Source: Acidiferrobacterales bacterium
GTDB taxonomy: Bacteria > Pseudomonadota > Gammaproteobacteria > Acidiferrobacterales > Sulfurifustaceae
Assembly (NCBI GenBank): GCA_015492195.1
Contig: WGFP01000147.1
Location: 1 to 8,901 of the forward strand
DNA: 8,901 bases
Direction: 5' to 3'
The notes beneath the pieces were generated by a model. It was not told the origin of the DNA. It searched no databases and was given only the letters and a program-made list of their open reading frames with translations. Each line of letters starts with the position of its first letter. Within the stretch, counting starts at the first letter, position 1. The translations under genes and the position numbers were made by a program. Of this stretch, positions 1 through 6,351 are shown in pieces.

Positions 1-105
1 ACCTACGTGTTGGGTGATCTGGAAAACATGGAGTTCGTTATCCGCCCGGTCCCCGACCCTGCGATCGCACCAGGCATATCCCCCAAGAGGATGGCGCGCG
101 GCTAA
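1..105 (+). CDS. C-terminal end of an unidentified protein (5' end outside window)
   Basis: Frame 1 is open from the first base and ends at TAA (103-105), giving 34 residues that finish ...SPKRMARG. Most third positions are G or C, as in the neighbouring genes, and the stop lies only 5 bases from the bioB stop on the opposite strand, which is the packing expected for two real convergent genes. The tail is rich in proline and basic residues, and I see no recognisable domain, so no function is assigned. With so few residues visible, chance openness of the frame cannot be excluded. Confidence 0.45.
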   Translation, partial: TYVLGDLENMEFVIRPVPDPAIAPGISPKRMARG

Positions 106-110
106 GGCGG

Positions 111-1112
111 TTACTTAATCGCGTGCAGGTCCGTGGAAACCTCAAGTCCGGTCTGTTCACCGGGCGTGGAGGGCGTTTCCAAGGCCAAGGCGCGCAGGCC
201 GAGTTTCTTGAACAGCTTACGGTCGGTATCGGCTTCCGGATTGGGGGTCGTCAACAACTTATCCCCGTAGAAAATCGAATTTGCCCCGGCGAGGAAGCAC
301 AGCGCCTGCAGGGATTCCGGCATCTGGCTGCGACCCGCCGACAACCGCACCCTGGAATTCGGCAGGACGATGCGCGCGCAGGCGATGGTGCGCACAAACT
401 CGATGGGATCCAGCGCGGGTTTGTCCGCAAGCGGCGTGCCCGGAATGTGCACCAGAAGGTTGATCGGCACGCTTTCAGGCGGCGGATCGAGCGCCGCCAA
501 TTCAGCCAGGAAACGAACGCGGTCCGCCCGTGACTCACCCATACCCATGATGCCCCCACAGCAAAGCTTGATCCCGGCGGCACGCACCTTATTAAGGGTA
601 TCCAACCGGTCCTGGTAGCTGTGGGTATGGATGACGTGGCGATAGTGCTCGGGTGAGGTATCGAGATTATGGTTGTAATAGTCGAGCCCCGCCTCCGCCA
701 GCTGTTCCGCCTGTCCGTCGTGCAATAAACCCAGGGTGGCGCAGGTCTCTAACCCAAGCGCGCGCACGGCGCGCACCATTTCCAGCACGGGCACCAGATC
801 TTTGTCCTTCGGTCCGCGCCAGGCCGCCCCCATGCAAAAACGGGTCGCGCCCTTGGTCTTGGCCGCCCGTGCCGCCTCAATGACTTCATTGAGCGCCATC
901 AAAGGCTGATCCTCCACGTCGGTGTGGAACCGCACCGACTGGGAACAATAGCCGCAGTCTTCCGAACAGCGTCCGGTTTTAATGGAGAGCAATGTGCTCA
1001 GCTGCACTTCGTTCGGATCGAAGTGGTTTCGATGCACGGTTTGCGCGCGGTGGATCAGATCGTTAAACGGCAGCTCGAACAGGGCGGCGATAGCCGTCGT
1101 ATCATGGTGCAT
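111..1112 (-). CDS. bioB: Biotin synthase BioB
   Basis: Radical SAM enzyme that inserts sulfur into dethiobiotin, the last step of biotin synthesis, in the cytoplasm. Numbered from the TTG at 1127, the protein has 338 residues, close to the 346 of E. coli BioB. The radical SAM triad CSEDCGYC gives C54, C58 and C61. The [2Fe-2S] ligands are all present: C98 (RFCMGAAW), C129 (ETCATLG), C189 (IKLCCGG) and R261 (VRLSAGR). YYNHNLDTSPE and FYGDKLLTTPNP are family signatures. Start: a TTG at 1127 has no ribosome binding site. I prefer the ATG at 1112 (333 residues; subtract 5 from the numbers above), which has a weak GGA about 10 bases upstream and leaves room for a leader below the predicted promoter. 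The C-terminal 30 residues diverge from E. coli. No other bio gene is in view, so it is likely a single transcription unit controlled by BirA. Only the exact start is uncertain. Confidence 0.97.
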   Translation of the reverse strand: MHHDTTAIAALFELPFNDLIHRAQTVHRNHFDPNEVQLSTLLSIKTGRCSEDCGYCSQSVRFHTDVEDQPLMALNEVIEAARAAKTKGATRFCMGAAWRGPKDKDLVPVLEMVRAVRALGLETCATLGLLHDGQAEQLAEAGLDYYNHNLDTSPEHYRHVIHTHSYQDRLDTLNKVRAAGIKLCCGGIMGMGESRADRVRFLAELAALDPPPESVPINLLVHIPGTPLADKPALDPIEFVRTIACARIVLPNSRVRLSAGRSQMPESLQALCFLAGANSIFYGDKLLTTPNPEADTDRKLFKKLGLRALALETPSTPGEQTGLEVSTDLHAIK

Positions 1113-1145
1113 GAAGACCGGGTCCAAAAGATTAAGAGGGACGCC

Positions 1146-1174
1146 AAACTAGGCGAAGCCGGCTATGTTGTCAA
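1146..1174 (-). promoter_or_regulatory. Candidate sigma70 promoter of bioB
   Basis: Reading the minus strand, a perfect -35 TTGACA (1174-1169) is followed after 17 bases by TAGTTT (1151-1146), which matches 3 of 6 positions of TATAAT including the first two and last. Transcription would start near 1139, giving a leader of about 27 bases before the ATG at 1112. The -35 hexamer lies inside the candidate BirA operator, the classical layout for repression. The weak -10 makes this a prediction only. Confidence 0.5.
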
Positions 1175-1200
1175 CCATTCCCATTTTTAAGAGTTGACTT
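1168..1200. promoter_or_regulatory. Candidate BirA (biotin repressor) operator upstream of bioB
   Basis: The left half TTGTCAACC (1168-1176) matches the known proteobacterial BirA half-site TTGTAAACC at 8 of 9 positions. The right half AGTTGACTT (1192-1200) matches GGTTTACAA at 5 of 9. The spacer is 15 bases, within the 14-16 usual for this operator. The core is a perfect inverted repeat, GTCAAC and GTTGAC separated by 17 bases. It lies 56 bases upstream of the preferred bioB start and overlaps the -35 box. birA itself is not in the window, so the assignment rests on the motif and its position. Confidence 0.55.
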
Positions 1201-1213
1201 CAAAGGCGGCACG

Positions 1214-1975
1214 CTAGGCGCGCATGTTTTGCTCGTCACGAAAACCGGTGGCGATCGTTCGCAGGCGTTCCATGTCGTGCAAGCGGACATGCCGGCCTTG
1301 GACGCTGATCAGCCCTTCATCCTGAAACCGGGAGAAAAGGCGGCTCACCGTTTCCAGGGCCAGGCCCAGGTAATCACCAAGATCACGGCGTGACATGCTG
1401 AGCTTCAAATCCGACTCGGCCAATCCCAGGCGGGCGCGGCGCTTGGAGAAACTCATCAGGCAGGAAGCCAGGCGTTCTTCGGCGGACATCTGTCCCAGCA
1501 TCATCAGAAGCTGTTCGTCTTGCGTGATTTCACGACTCATAATCCGCAAAAGCTGATGCTGCAAACCGGGAATCTCCTGCGCCAGCCCCTCCAAGTCGGA
1601 ATAGGAGATCTCACAGACTTCCGAGGCTTCAAGCGCCTCGGCACTACAGGGATGGTGATCGGTGTTAATGGCGTCCATCCCCAGCAATTCCCCGGAGAGG
1701 TAGAAGCCCATTACCTGGGCGCGGCCGTCTCCCAGGAGACTGGTGGTTTTCAGCGCGCCGCTGCGGATTGCATAAAGCGATTTCAGGGGGTCGCCGAAAC
1801 GGTAAAGCAATTCTCCCTTTTTAAGCTTATGCCGCCGTTTGACGACCTTATCAACCGCACTCAAATCCGGTTCGCGCAGACCATACGGCAGGCAAAGTTC
1901 GCGCAGGGTGCAACTCTTGCAGGCGGCCTTGATATTGGTGAGACTGATGACGGCGGCGGTTTCATTTTTATTCAT
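1214..1975 (-). CDS. fnr: Fnr/Anr-type oxygen-sensing transcription regulator
   Basis: Crp-Fnr family activator that dimerises on DNA when its [4Fe-4S] cluster is intact, switching on anaerobic genes. From the ATG at 1975 the protein is 253 residues (E. coli Fnr 250). Cluster cysteines are C19, C22, C28 (CKSCTLRELC) and C121 (EVCEI), each one below the E. coli numbers 20, 23, 29 and 122. The cyclic-nucleotide-fold core includes LKSLYAIRSG, and the dimerisation helix has D153 for the E. coli D154. The recognition helix keeps E208, S211 and R212 (ETVSRLF), which read TTGAT-N4-ATCAA sites. The frame is open up to an ATG at 2041, but the 1975 start has AAAGG 7 bases upstream and places the first cysteine as in the family. 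An extra C110 follows HHP. Neighbouring hemN and ubiTUV are typical targets. It lies upstream of bioB on the same strand, but bioB appears to have its own promoter. Confidence 0.95.
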   Translation of the reverse strand: MNKNETAAVISLTNIKAACKSCTLRELCLPYGLREPDLSAVDKVVKRRHKLKKGELLYRFGDPLKSLYAIRSGALKTTSLLGDGRAQVMGFYLSGELLGMDAINTDHHPCSAEALEASEVCEISYSDLEGLAQEIPGLQHQLLRIMSREITQDEQLLMMLGQMSAEERLASCLMSFSKRRARLGLAESDLKLSMSRRDLGDYLGLALETVSRLFSRFQDEGLISVQGRHVRLHDMERLRTIATGFRDEQNMRA

Positions 1976-1982
1976 AATCCTG

Positions 1983-1987
1983 CCTTT
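1983..1987 (-). promoter_or_regulatory. Ribosome binding site that decides the fnr start
   Basis: The minus strand reads AAAGG ending 7 bases before the ATG at 1975. The longer in-frame ATG at 2041 has no comparable motif, so this site favours the 253-residue product. Confidence 0.55.
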
Positions 1988-2013
1988 AAGCGCTTCCCTA
2001 ATCGTCGTTGTAT

Positions 2014-2027
2014 TTGAACAGGAATAA
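2014..2027. promoter_or_regulatory. Weak FNR-like box upstream of fnr
   Basis: TTGAACAGGAATAA matches TTGAT-N4-ATCAA at 7 of 10 specified positions (TTGA and A..AA). It is centred 45 bases upstream of the fnr ATG, where autoregulation would act. A 7/10 match is not far above chance, so this is a pointer, not a firm site. Confidence 0.2.
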
Positions 2028-2050
2028 AAAACCGCGTCCATGAAACCCGT

Positions 2051-2061
2051 GTAAACTTTAC
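2051..2061. repeat. Perfect 11-base palindrome in the fnr-methyltransferase gap
   Basis: GTAAA-C-TTTAC is a perfect palindrome in the divergent intergenic region, flanked by CCC on the left and GGG on the right. It sits just upstream of TATTAT (2066-2071), a possible -10 box for the methyltransferase. It could be an operator. No regulator is suggested by its sequence: the FNR consensus is not matched and BirA half-sites need a long spacer. Confidence 0.35.
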
Positions 2062-2065
2062 GGGA

Positions 2066-2071
2066 TATTAT
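2066..2071 (+). promoter_or_regulatory. Possible -10 box of the methyltransferase gene
   Basis: TATTAT matches TATAAT at 5 of 6 positions, 31 bases upstream of the ATG at 2103. No convincing -35 hexamer is found 16-19 bases further upstream, so an activator might be needed or the match may be chance. Confidence 0.3.
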
Positions 2072-2102
2072 CCATATTTGCCAACGGAAATCGGAGCCCG
2101 AT

Positions 2103-2744
2103 ATGGCTAATCGCCCCAGTCCCGCTGATTATGAAGCCTGGTACGCCGCCGCGCGCGGCGCCTGGATGGGCAACCGCGAGGCGGAAACGCTTATCCGCCT
2201 CGGCGGGATCAGACCCGGCGATACGTTGCTGGATGTCGGTTGCGGCAGCGGCTGGTTCACCCGCCGCTTCGCCGCCGCCGGTTGCGAGGCCACGGGGCTG
2301 GATAGCGACCTCGCCATGCTTGACTATGCACGAACACTAAACGGCGCCGTGCAATATTTACAGGGAGATATGCTGGACCTCCCTCTTCCTGACAAGAGCT
2401 TTAATATCGTCGCGTCCGTCACTTCGTTATGCTTCGTGGCGGATGAGCACAAGGCGTTATCGGAGATGGTCCGGGTCGCGCGCCGATGCGTCCTCCTCGG
2501 TCTCCTGCACCGGCGTTCGCTTTTATATCTGTATAAAGGGGGGCGCGGGGCCTATGTCGGAGCGCACTGGCATACGCGCGCCGAGATCCGTTCCCTACTT
2601 GCCTCCGTTCGTTCCATACGCGATTACCAAATCGAAACCTTGCTTTTCTGGCCGGGGAAACTCCGCATGGGGCGACTCCTTGAGCAACCGCCGTTGCTCC
2701 GCCGCCGTTACGGTGGATTCATGGCGGTAAGGCTCACACTGTGA
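2103..2744 (+). CDS. Class I SAM-dependent methyltransferase (UbiE/type 11-like), substrate unknown
   Basis: A 213-residue Rossmann-fold methyltransferase, predicted cytoplasmic, with no signal peptide. Motif I is LLDVGCGSG at residues 42-50, the glycine loop that binds SAM. D67 in GLDSD is the acidic residue expected to bind the ribose hydroxyls. GDMLDLPLP (88-96) and FNIVASVTSLCFV (100-112) are the next strands of the methyltransferase 11 fold. GGEG-like variants or metal sites are not seen. The ATG at 2103 has GGAG 6 bases upstream. The C-terminal third (from about 135) is basic and shows no known substrate domain. It is too different from UbiE and UbiG to be called either. It is divergent from fnr and converges on hemN, so a role in anaerobic metabolism or in quinone or tetrapyrrole modification is conceivable, but only from position. 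Confidence 0.85.
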   Translation: MANRPSPADYEAWYAAARGAWMGNREAETLIRLGGIRPGDTLLDVGCGSGWFTRRFAAAGCEATGLDSDLAMLDYARTLNGAVQYLQGDMLDLPLPDKSFNIVASVTSLCFVADEHKALSEMVRVARRCVLLGLLHRRSLLYLYKGGRGAYVGAHWHTRAEIRSLLASVRSIRDYQIETLLFWPGKLRMGRLLEQPPLLRRRYGGFMAVRLTL

Positions 2745-2752
2745 TTGGTAAG

Positions 2753-2774
2753 GGGGTAACCATGCTTTTATCCC
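2753..2774. terminator. Weak hairpin between convergent methyltransferase and hemN genes
   Basis: GGGGTAA (2753-2759) pairs with TTATCCC (2768-2774) over 7 base pairs with one G-T wobble and an 8-base loop. It lies in the 43-base convergent gap, where a shared terminator would be expected. There is no T-run after it on either strand, so it is not a canonical intrinsic terminator. Confidence 0.25.
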
Positions 2775-2787
2775 TCACGCCTCACCC

Positions 2788-4227
2788 CTAGATGACTTTT
2801 GAAAACCGCTGCCCCTCCCGTAGACGCAAGTATTTATCAAACACCATACAGATGTTGCGGATAAGCAGCTTGCCGGCGGGCCGCACGCGGATCGAAGCGC
2901 CGTCCATCTCAAGCAGGCCGTCGCGCTGCATCTCTTCGAGCTCATTAAGTTCCCATGCGAAATAATCCGTAAAATCAATACCGAATTCGCGCTCAAGCGC
3001 AGCGAAATCGAGCACAAAACGGCAAATCAGCCGCATAATGACCGCGCGTCGAAGCAGATCATCCGCATCGAGTTTGATGCCGCGCATCACCGGCAATCGT
3101 CCTTCATCCAGCCGGGCATAATAATCCTCGATGGTGCGCATGTTCTGGCTGTAACAGTCGTCGACCTGACTGATTGCGGTGATGCCCAGAGCGACAAGAT
3201 CGCAATCCGCGTGGGTCGAATAACCTTGGAAGTTGCGGTGGAGCGTGCCGTTACGCTGCGCCACGGCCAGTTCGTCGTCCGGTTTGGCGAAATGGTCCAT
3301 GCCGATGTACACGTAACCGGCCTTTGTCAATTTCTCGATGGTTTCCTGAAGAATATCCAGCTTCTCCTGCGGGGACGGCAGATCCTGCACGCGGATCCGC
3401 CGCTGAGGTTTGAACATATCCGGAAGATGCGCGTAGTTGAACACCGACAGCCGGTCTGGGTTCGCGGCGAGGATTTTGTCGAGCGTGCGACCGAAGCTCG
3501 CGACGCTCTGATGCGGGAGCCCGTAGATCAAATCCATGTTAATCGACCGGAAACCAAGCTCCCGCGCCTCGTCGAGCACCGCCAGTGTTTCGTCTTCGCC
3601 CTGGATGCGGTTCACCGCCTTCTGCACCTTGGGGTCGAAATCCTGCACCCCCATGCTCAGGCGATTGAAACCGAGTTCACGCAGAAGTTTAAGGGTTCCC
3701 GGTTGAACCTCGCGCGGGTCGACCTCGATGCCGTATTCGCCCTGATCATCACCGCGCAACGTGAAATGTTTGCGGGTGGCCTCCATCAATTCACGCATTT
3801 CATCATGGCTGATGAAGGTCGGCGTACCGCCTCCCCAGTGCAATTGATTCACCACGCGCGAGCGATCGAAGATCGCGCCCTGTAGGGCGATTTCCCGGCG
3901 CAACCGTTCCAGATAAGGCGCCGCGCGTTTGCGGTTCTTGGTAACGATTTTGTTACAGGCGCAGTAAAAACAGACCGTGTCGCAAAATGGAATATGAAAA
4001 TACAACGACAAGGAGCGTCGGGGTGATTGCTCGTTTGTGCGTGCCGCGCACGCACGGTATTCGTCCTCGCTGAAATCGGCGCGGCCGCTCTCGCGCATCC
4101 CTGCGCCCGCGGCACTTGTGCTTCCTGCACATCGAAACTGCACCGCAGTGGGGTAGGACGTATAGCGCGGGCCGGACTTGTCATACCGCCGGATTAACTC
4201 GGGATTAAAAACGACTCTATGATCCAT
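2788..4227 (-). CDS. hemN: Oxygen-independent coproporphyrinogen III oxidase HemN
   Basis: Radical SAM enzyme that decarboxylates two propionates of coproporphyrinogen III to give protoporphyrinogen IX without O2; cytoplasmic heme pathway. From the ATG at 4227 it has 479 residues (E. coli 457). The signature CDTVCFYCAC gives C82, C86, C89 for the [4Fe-4S] cluster and C91; Y76 in LSLYFHIPFC corresponds to the E. coli SAM-binding Y56. LHWGGGTPTF, EVDPRE, RLSMGVQDF, DLIYGLP, NYAHLP, GMDHFA and NFQGY are all HemN signatures, and the C-terminal HemN domain ends in RFSKVI. The start is uncertain: the frame also has ATGs at 4233, 4263 and 4293, none with a good ribosome site; 4227 matches the family N-terminus (GPRYTSYPTAVQF begins at residue 19). 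About 20 extra residues lie near positions 33-52. It follows ubiD on the same strand, 85 bases downstream, or 19 if the first ATG is used, suggesting one transcript. Confidence 0.96.
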   Translation of the reverse strand: MDHRVVFNPELIRRYDKSGPRYTSYPTAVQFRCAGSTSAAGAGMRESGRADFSEDEYRACAARTNEQSPRRSLSLYFHIPFCDTVCFYCACNKIVTKNRKRAAPYLERLRREIALQGAIFDRSRVVNQLHWGGGTPTFISHDEMRELMEATRKHFTLRGDDQGEYGIEVDPREVQPGTLKLLRELGFNRLSMGVQDFDPKVQKAVNRIQGEDETLAVLDEARELGFRSINMDLIYGLPHQSVASFGRTLDKILAANPDRLSVFNYAHLPDMFKPQRRIRVQDLPSPQEKLDILQETIEKLTKAGYVYIGMDHFAKPDDELAVAQRNGTLHRNFQGYSTHADCDLVALGITAISQVDDCYSQNMRTIEDYYARLDEGRLPVMRGIKLDADDLLRRAVIMRLICRFVLDFAALEREFGIDFTDYFAWELNELEEMQRDGLLEMDGASIRVRPAGKLLIRNICMVFDKYLRLREGQRFSKVI

Positions 4228-4312
4228 AAACATAAAATAACGCGAATATGGCCCTGACGCCATGACCCTGCTCAAACCCGGAGTCAGCGCCATAACCGGC
4301 GTTCAGCGCAAA

Positions 4313-5782
4313 CTAGCCGAGCCCCAGTTCATCCCAAAGCGCGTCCACGCGCCGCTTTACGTCCGCATCCATCGTAATCGGCCGTCCCCACTGACGGCGG
4401 GTCTCGCCCGGCCATTTGTTGGTGGCGTCAAAGCCGATTTTTCCGCCCAGACCGGACTCGGGGCTGGCGAAATCCAGGTAGTCGATCGGCGTGTTTTCAA
4501 CGATCATGGAATCGCGCGCCGGATCCATGCGCGTGGTAATGGCCCAGATCACGTCTTTCCAGTCGCGCACGTTAATATCGTCGTCGGTCACAATCACAAA
4601 CTTCGTATAGGTAAATTGCCTGAGATACGACCAGACGCCGAACATGATGCGCCGGGCATGGCCGAGGTAACGCTTCTTGATGCTCACCACCGCGATCCGG
4701 TAGGAACATCCCTCGGGCGGCAGGTAAAAATCCACAATCTCCGGAAACTGTTTCTGCAAAATGGGAATAAAGATTTCGTTCAACGCCGCCGCCAACACCG
4801 ACGGCTCATCGTAAGGCGAACGGCCCATATAGGTGCCGTGATAGATCGGATTGTCGCGGTGTGTGATGCGTTCAATGGTAAACACCGGGAAGCGCTCTTT
4901 GGCGTTGTAATAACCGGTGTGGTCGCCGAACGGCCCCTCGAGTGCCTCCTCGCCCGGTTCGATATAACCTTCCAATACGAACTCGGCCGAGGCCGGTACT
5001 TGCAGTGCATTGGTTTTACATGTCACCACCTCGCTGCGGGCGCCGCGTAATAGACCGGCAAACTTGTATTCCGACAGCGTATCCGGAATCGGCGTGACCG
5101 CCGCAATCAACGTCGCCGGGTCGGCGCCGATAACGACCGACACAGGAAAACGTTCATTCGGATGGGCCTCCCGCCACTCGCGAAAATCGATCGCGCCGCC
5201 GCGGTGCGGCAGCCAACGCATGATCACCTTGTTTGGTGCGATAACCTGCTGGCGGTAGATGCCGATATTCTGCCTTTCCTTATACGGTCCTTTTGTAATA
5301 ACCAGGCCAAAGGTAATAAGCGGGCCGGCATCCTCCGGCCAGCAGGTTTGAACCGGAAGCGTCGAGAGATCGACGGACGCGGCATCTATTGTCCTTTCCT
5401 GGCACGGCGCGGATTTAACAACCCGCGGCATCACATGCAGGAGATTCTTGAACGCGGGCAGGGACTCAAACGCGTCGCGTATGCCCTTGGGCAACTGCGG
5501 TTCCTTAAGAAAGGCCAGCAGGCGTCCGACGTCGCGCAATTCCGCGAGCGACTCGCGGCCCACGCCCAAAGCCACGCGGCGGGTCGTGCCAAACAGATTG
5601 CCGAGCAGCGGCATGCTGTAACCTTTGGTCTTTTCAAACAACAGGGCTGGACCACCGGCGCGCAGGGTACGGCGACAGATCTCGGTGATCTCGAGCCTCG
5701 GGTCAACCGGCAGCGGGACCCGTTTCAGCTCGCCGATGGCTTCGAGGTGGCGGATGAAATCACGCAGGCTTTCGTATTTCAT
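4313..5782 (-). CDS. ubiD: 3-octaprenyl-4-hydroxybenzoate carboxy-lyase UbiD
   Basis: Prenylated-FMN-dependent decarboxylase that removes the carboxyl group of polyprenyl-4-hydroxybenzoate in ubiquinone synthesis, a step common to aerobic and anaerobic routes. The 489 residues align along their whole length with E. coli UbiD (497) with an offset of 3. Visible residues: N172 (RQNIGIYRQQ) and E238 (TLSEYKFAGLL), equivalent to the metal ligands N175 and E241; IYR 175-177, RWL 189-191 and RG 194-195, which contact the cofactor; and D287 (GPFGDHTGYY), equivalent to the proposed proton donor D290. The C-terminal half carries QKQFPEIVDFYLPPEGCSYR, WAITTRMDPARD and GLDATNKWPGE-type signatures. The ATG at 5782 fits the family start (MKYESLRDFI), but no clear ribosome site precedes it. 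ubiX, which makes the prenyl-FMN cofactor, is not in the window. ubiD is divergent from ubiT and leads hemN. Confidence 0.97.
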   Translation of the reverse strand: MKYESLRDFIRHLEAIGELKRVPLPVDPRLEITEICRRTLRAGGPALLFEKTKGYSMPLLGNLFGTTRRVALGVGRESLAELRDVGRLLAFLKEPQLPKGIRDAFESLPAFKNLLHVMPRVVKSAPCQERTIDAASVDLSTLPVQTCWPEDAGPLITFGLVITKGPYKERQNIGIYRQQVIAPNKVIMRWLPHRGGAIDFREWREAHPNERFPVSVVIGADPATLIAAVTPIPDTLSEYKFAGLLRGARSEVVTCKTNALQVPASAEFVLEGYIEPGEEALEGPFGDHTGYYNAKERFPVFTIERITHRDNPIYHGTYMGRSPYDEPSVLAAALNEIFIPILQKQFPEIVDFYLPPEGCSYRIAVVSIKKRYLGHARRIMFGVWSYLRQFTYTKFVIVTDDDINVRDWKDVIWAITTRMDPARDSMIVENTPIDYLDFASPESGLGGKIGFDATNKWPGETRRQWGRPITMDADVKRRVDALWDELGLG

Positions 5783-5796
5783 GGCATATACACGGT

Positions 5797-5810
5797 TTGT
5801 TGCAGATCAT
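5797..5810. promoter_or_regulatory. Candidate FNR/Anr box between ubiD and ubiT
   Basis: TTGTT-GCAG-ATCAT matches the FNR consensus TTGAT-N4-ATCAA at 8 of 10 positions, 4 in each half, and lies in the 51-base divergent gap between ubiD and ubiT. E. coli ubiUV is known to be activated by FNR, and fnr is in this window, so the site is plausible. Its centre (5803.5) is about 30 bases before the ubiT ATG and 21 before the ubiD ATG. Class II activation, with the box 41.5 bases before the transcription start, would put transcription starts just inside either gene, so repression or a downstream start would be needed. Confidence 0.4.
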
Positions 5811-5833
5811 TGACCCCAATCCCGCACCCTGTT

Positions 5834-6334
5834 ATGAAACGCGTTGTGGAAAAATCGGAAACATTGCTGTTCATCCCCTCCGGGGTTTTACGTTTACCGT
5901 TGCGCTTGATTCCCGACGCCGTGCACACGGCGGTCCTGGCCCGCCTCGGTAACCATCTGCTGCGGGGCCAAGTGATCGCTACACGGCTCAAGGAACTCGA
6001 CGGCAAATCACTGTGCATCCACATCACCGACGCCTCCAGCCGTTTTTATTTTCAAATTCAGGGTGAGTGCCTACAGCCGGCGCGACGCAAACACACGGAC
6101 GTCACCATCCGCGGCCGCCTCAATGATTTCCGGCTGCTGGCCACCCGGCGCGAAGACCCGGATACCCTGTTCTTCAACCGCCGCCTGTGCATCGAGGGCG
6201 ACACCGACACCGGCGTGCACATCAAAAACCTGCTCGATGCGCTGGAATTCGACTGGGAAGCGCATTTCCGGTCGCTGTTTGGCGACGGCATCGTCTCAAC
6301 ACTGCTCCCGGCGGTCTTTTCCCGGCGGCGATGA
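5834..6334 (+). CDS. ubiT: Ubiquinone anaerobic biosynthesis accessory factor UbiT (SCP2-type lipid carrier)
   Basis: 166-residue protein (E. coli UbiT/YhbT 174) with an SCP2 sterol-carrier fold. UbiT is an accessory factor needed for O2-independent ubiquinone synthesis and thought to bind the hydrophobic quinone intermediates. The N-terminus LRLPLRLIPDAV matches the family's amphipathic start region. The hallmark block lies near residues 105-136: RREDPDTLFFNRRL, then IEGDT, then HIKNLLDALEF, almost identical to E. coli. The ATG at 5834 agrees with the family length but lacks a clear ribosome site. The same plus-strand frame is open far upstream through antisense ubiD sequence, which I regard as accidental because that part resembles no UbiT. 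It is divergent from ubiD and converges on ubiV with 17 bases between stops. In E. coli yhbT is instead divergent from yhbUV. Confidence 0.93.
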   Translation: MKRVVEKSETLLFIPSGVLRLPLRLIPDAVHTAVLARLGNHLLRGQVIATRLKELDGKSLCIHITDASSRFYFQIQGECLQPARRKHTDVTIRGRLNDFRLLATRREDPDTLFFNRRLCIEGDTDTGVHIKNLLDALEFDWEAHFRSLFGDGIVSTLLPAVFSRRR

Positions 6335-6351
6335 CCACAGCGGCGCGCCTT

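Noticed and set aside
1976..2041. Longer fnr beginning at the ATG at 2041 (22 extra residues)
   Set aside because: The extra part has no family counterpart, and the ATG at 1975 has an AAAGG ribosome site and gives the usual distance to the first cluster cysteine.
2753..2774. Bidirectional rho-independent terminator between the methyltransferase and hemN
   Set aside because: A 7-pair hairpin is present but lacks a T-run on either strand, so it is listed only as a weak hairpin.
4228..4312. Separate promoter or FNR box for hemN in the ubiD-hemN gap
   Set aside because: I found no FNR-like motif and no convincing -35/-10 pair; co-transcription with ubiD explains the arrangement.
3211..5050. Long plus-strand open frames (3211-3885 and 4262-5050) opposite hemN and ubiD
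   Set aside because: They are by-products of GC-rich codon usage in well-identified genes on the other strand; their translations show no recognisable motifs.
5162..5833. Plus-strand open frame that reads through antisense ubiD directly into ubiT, as if ubiT had a 224-residue N-terminal extension
   Set aside because: The extension is antisense to strongly conserved UbiD codons, resembles no UbiT N-terminus, and the ATG at 5834 gives the normal family length.
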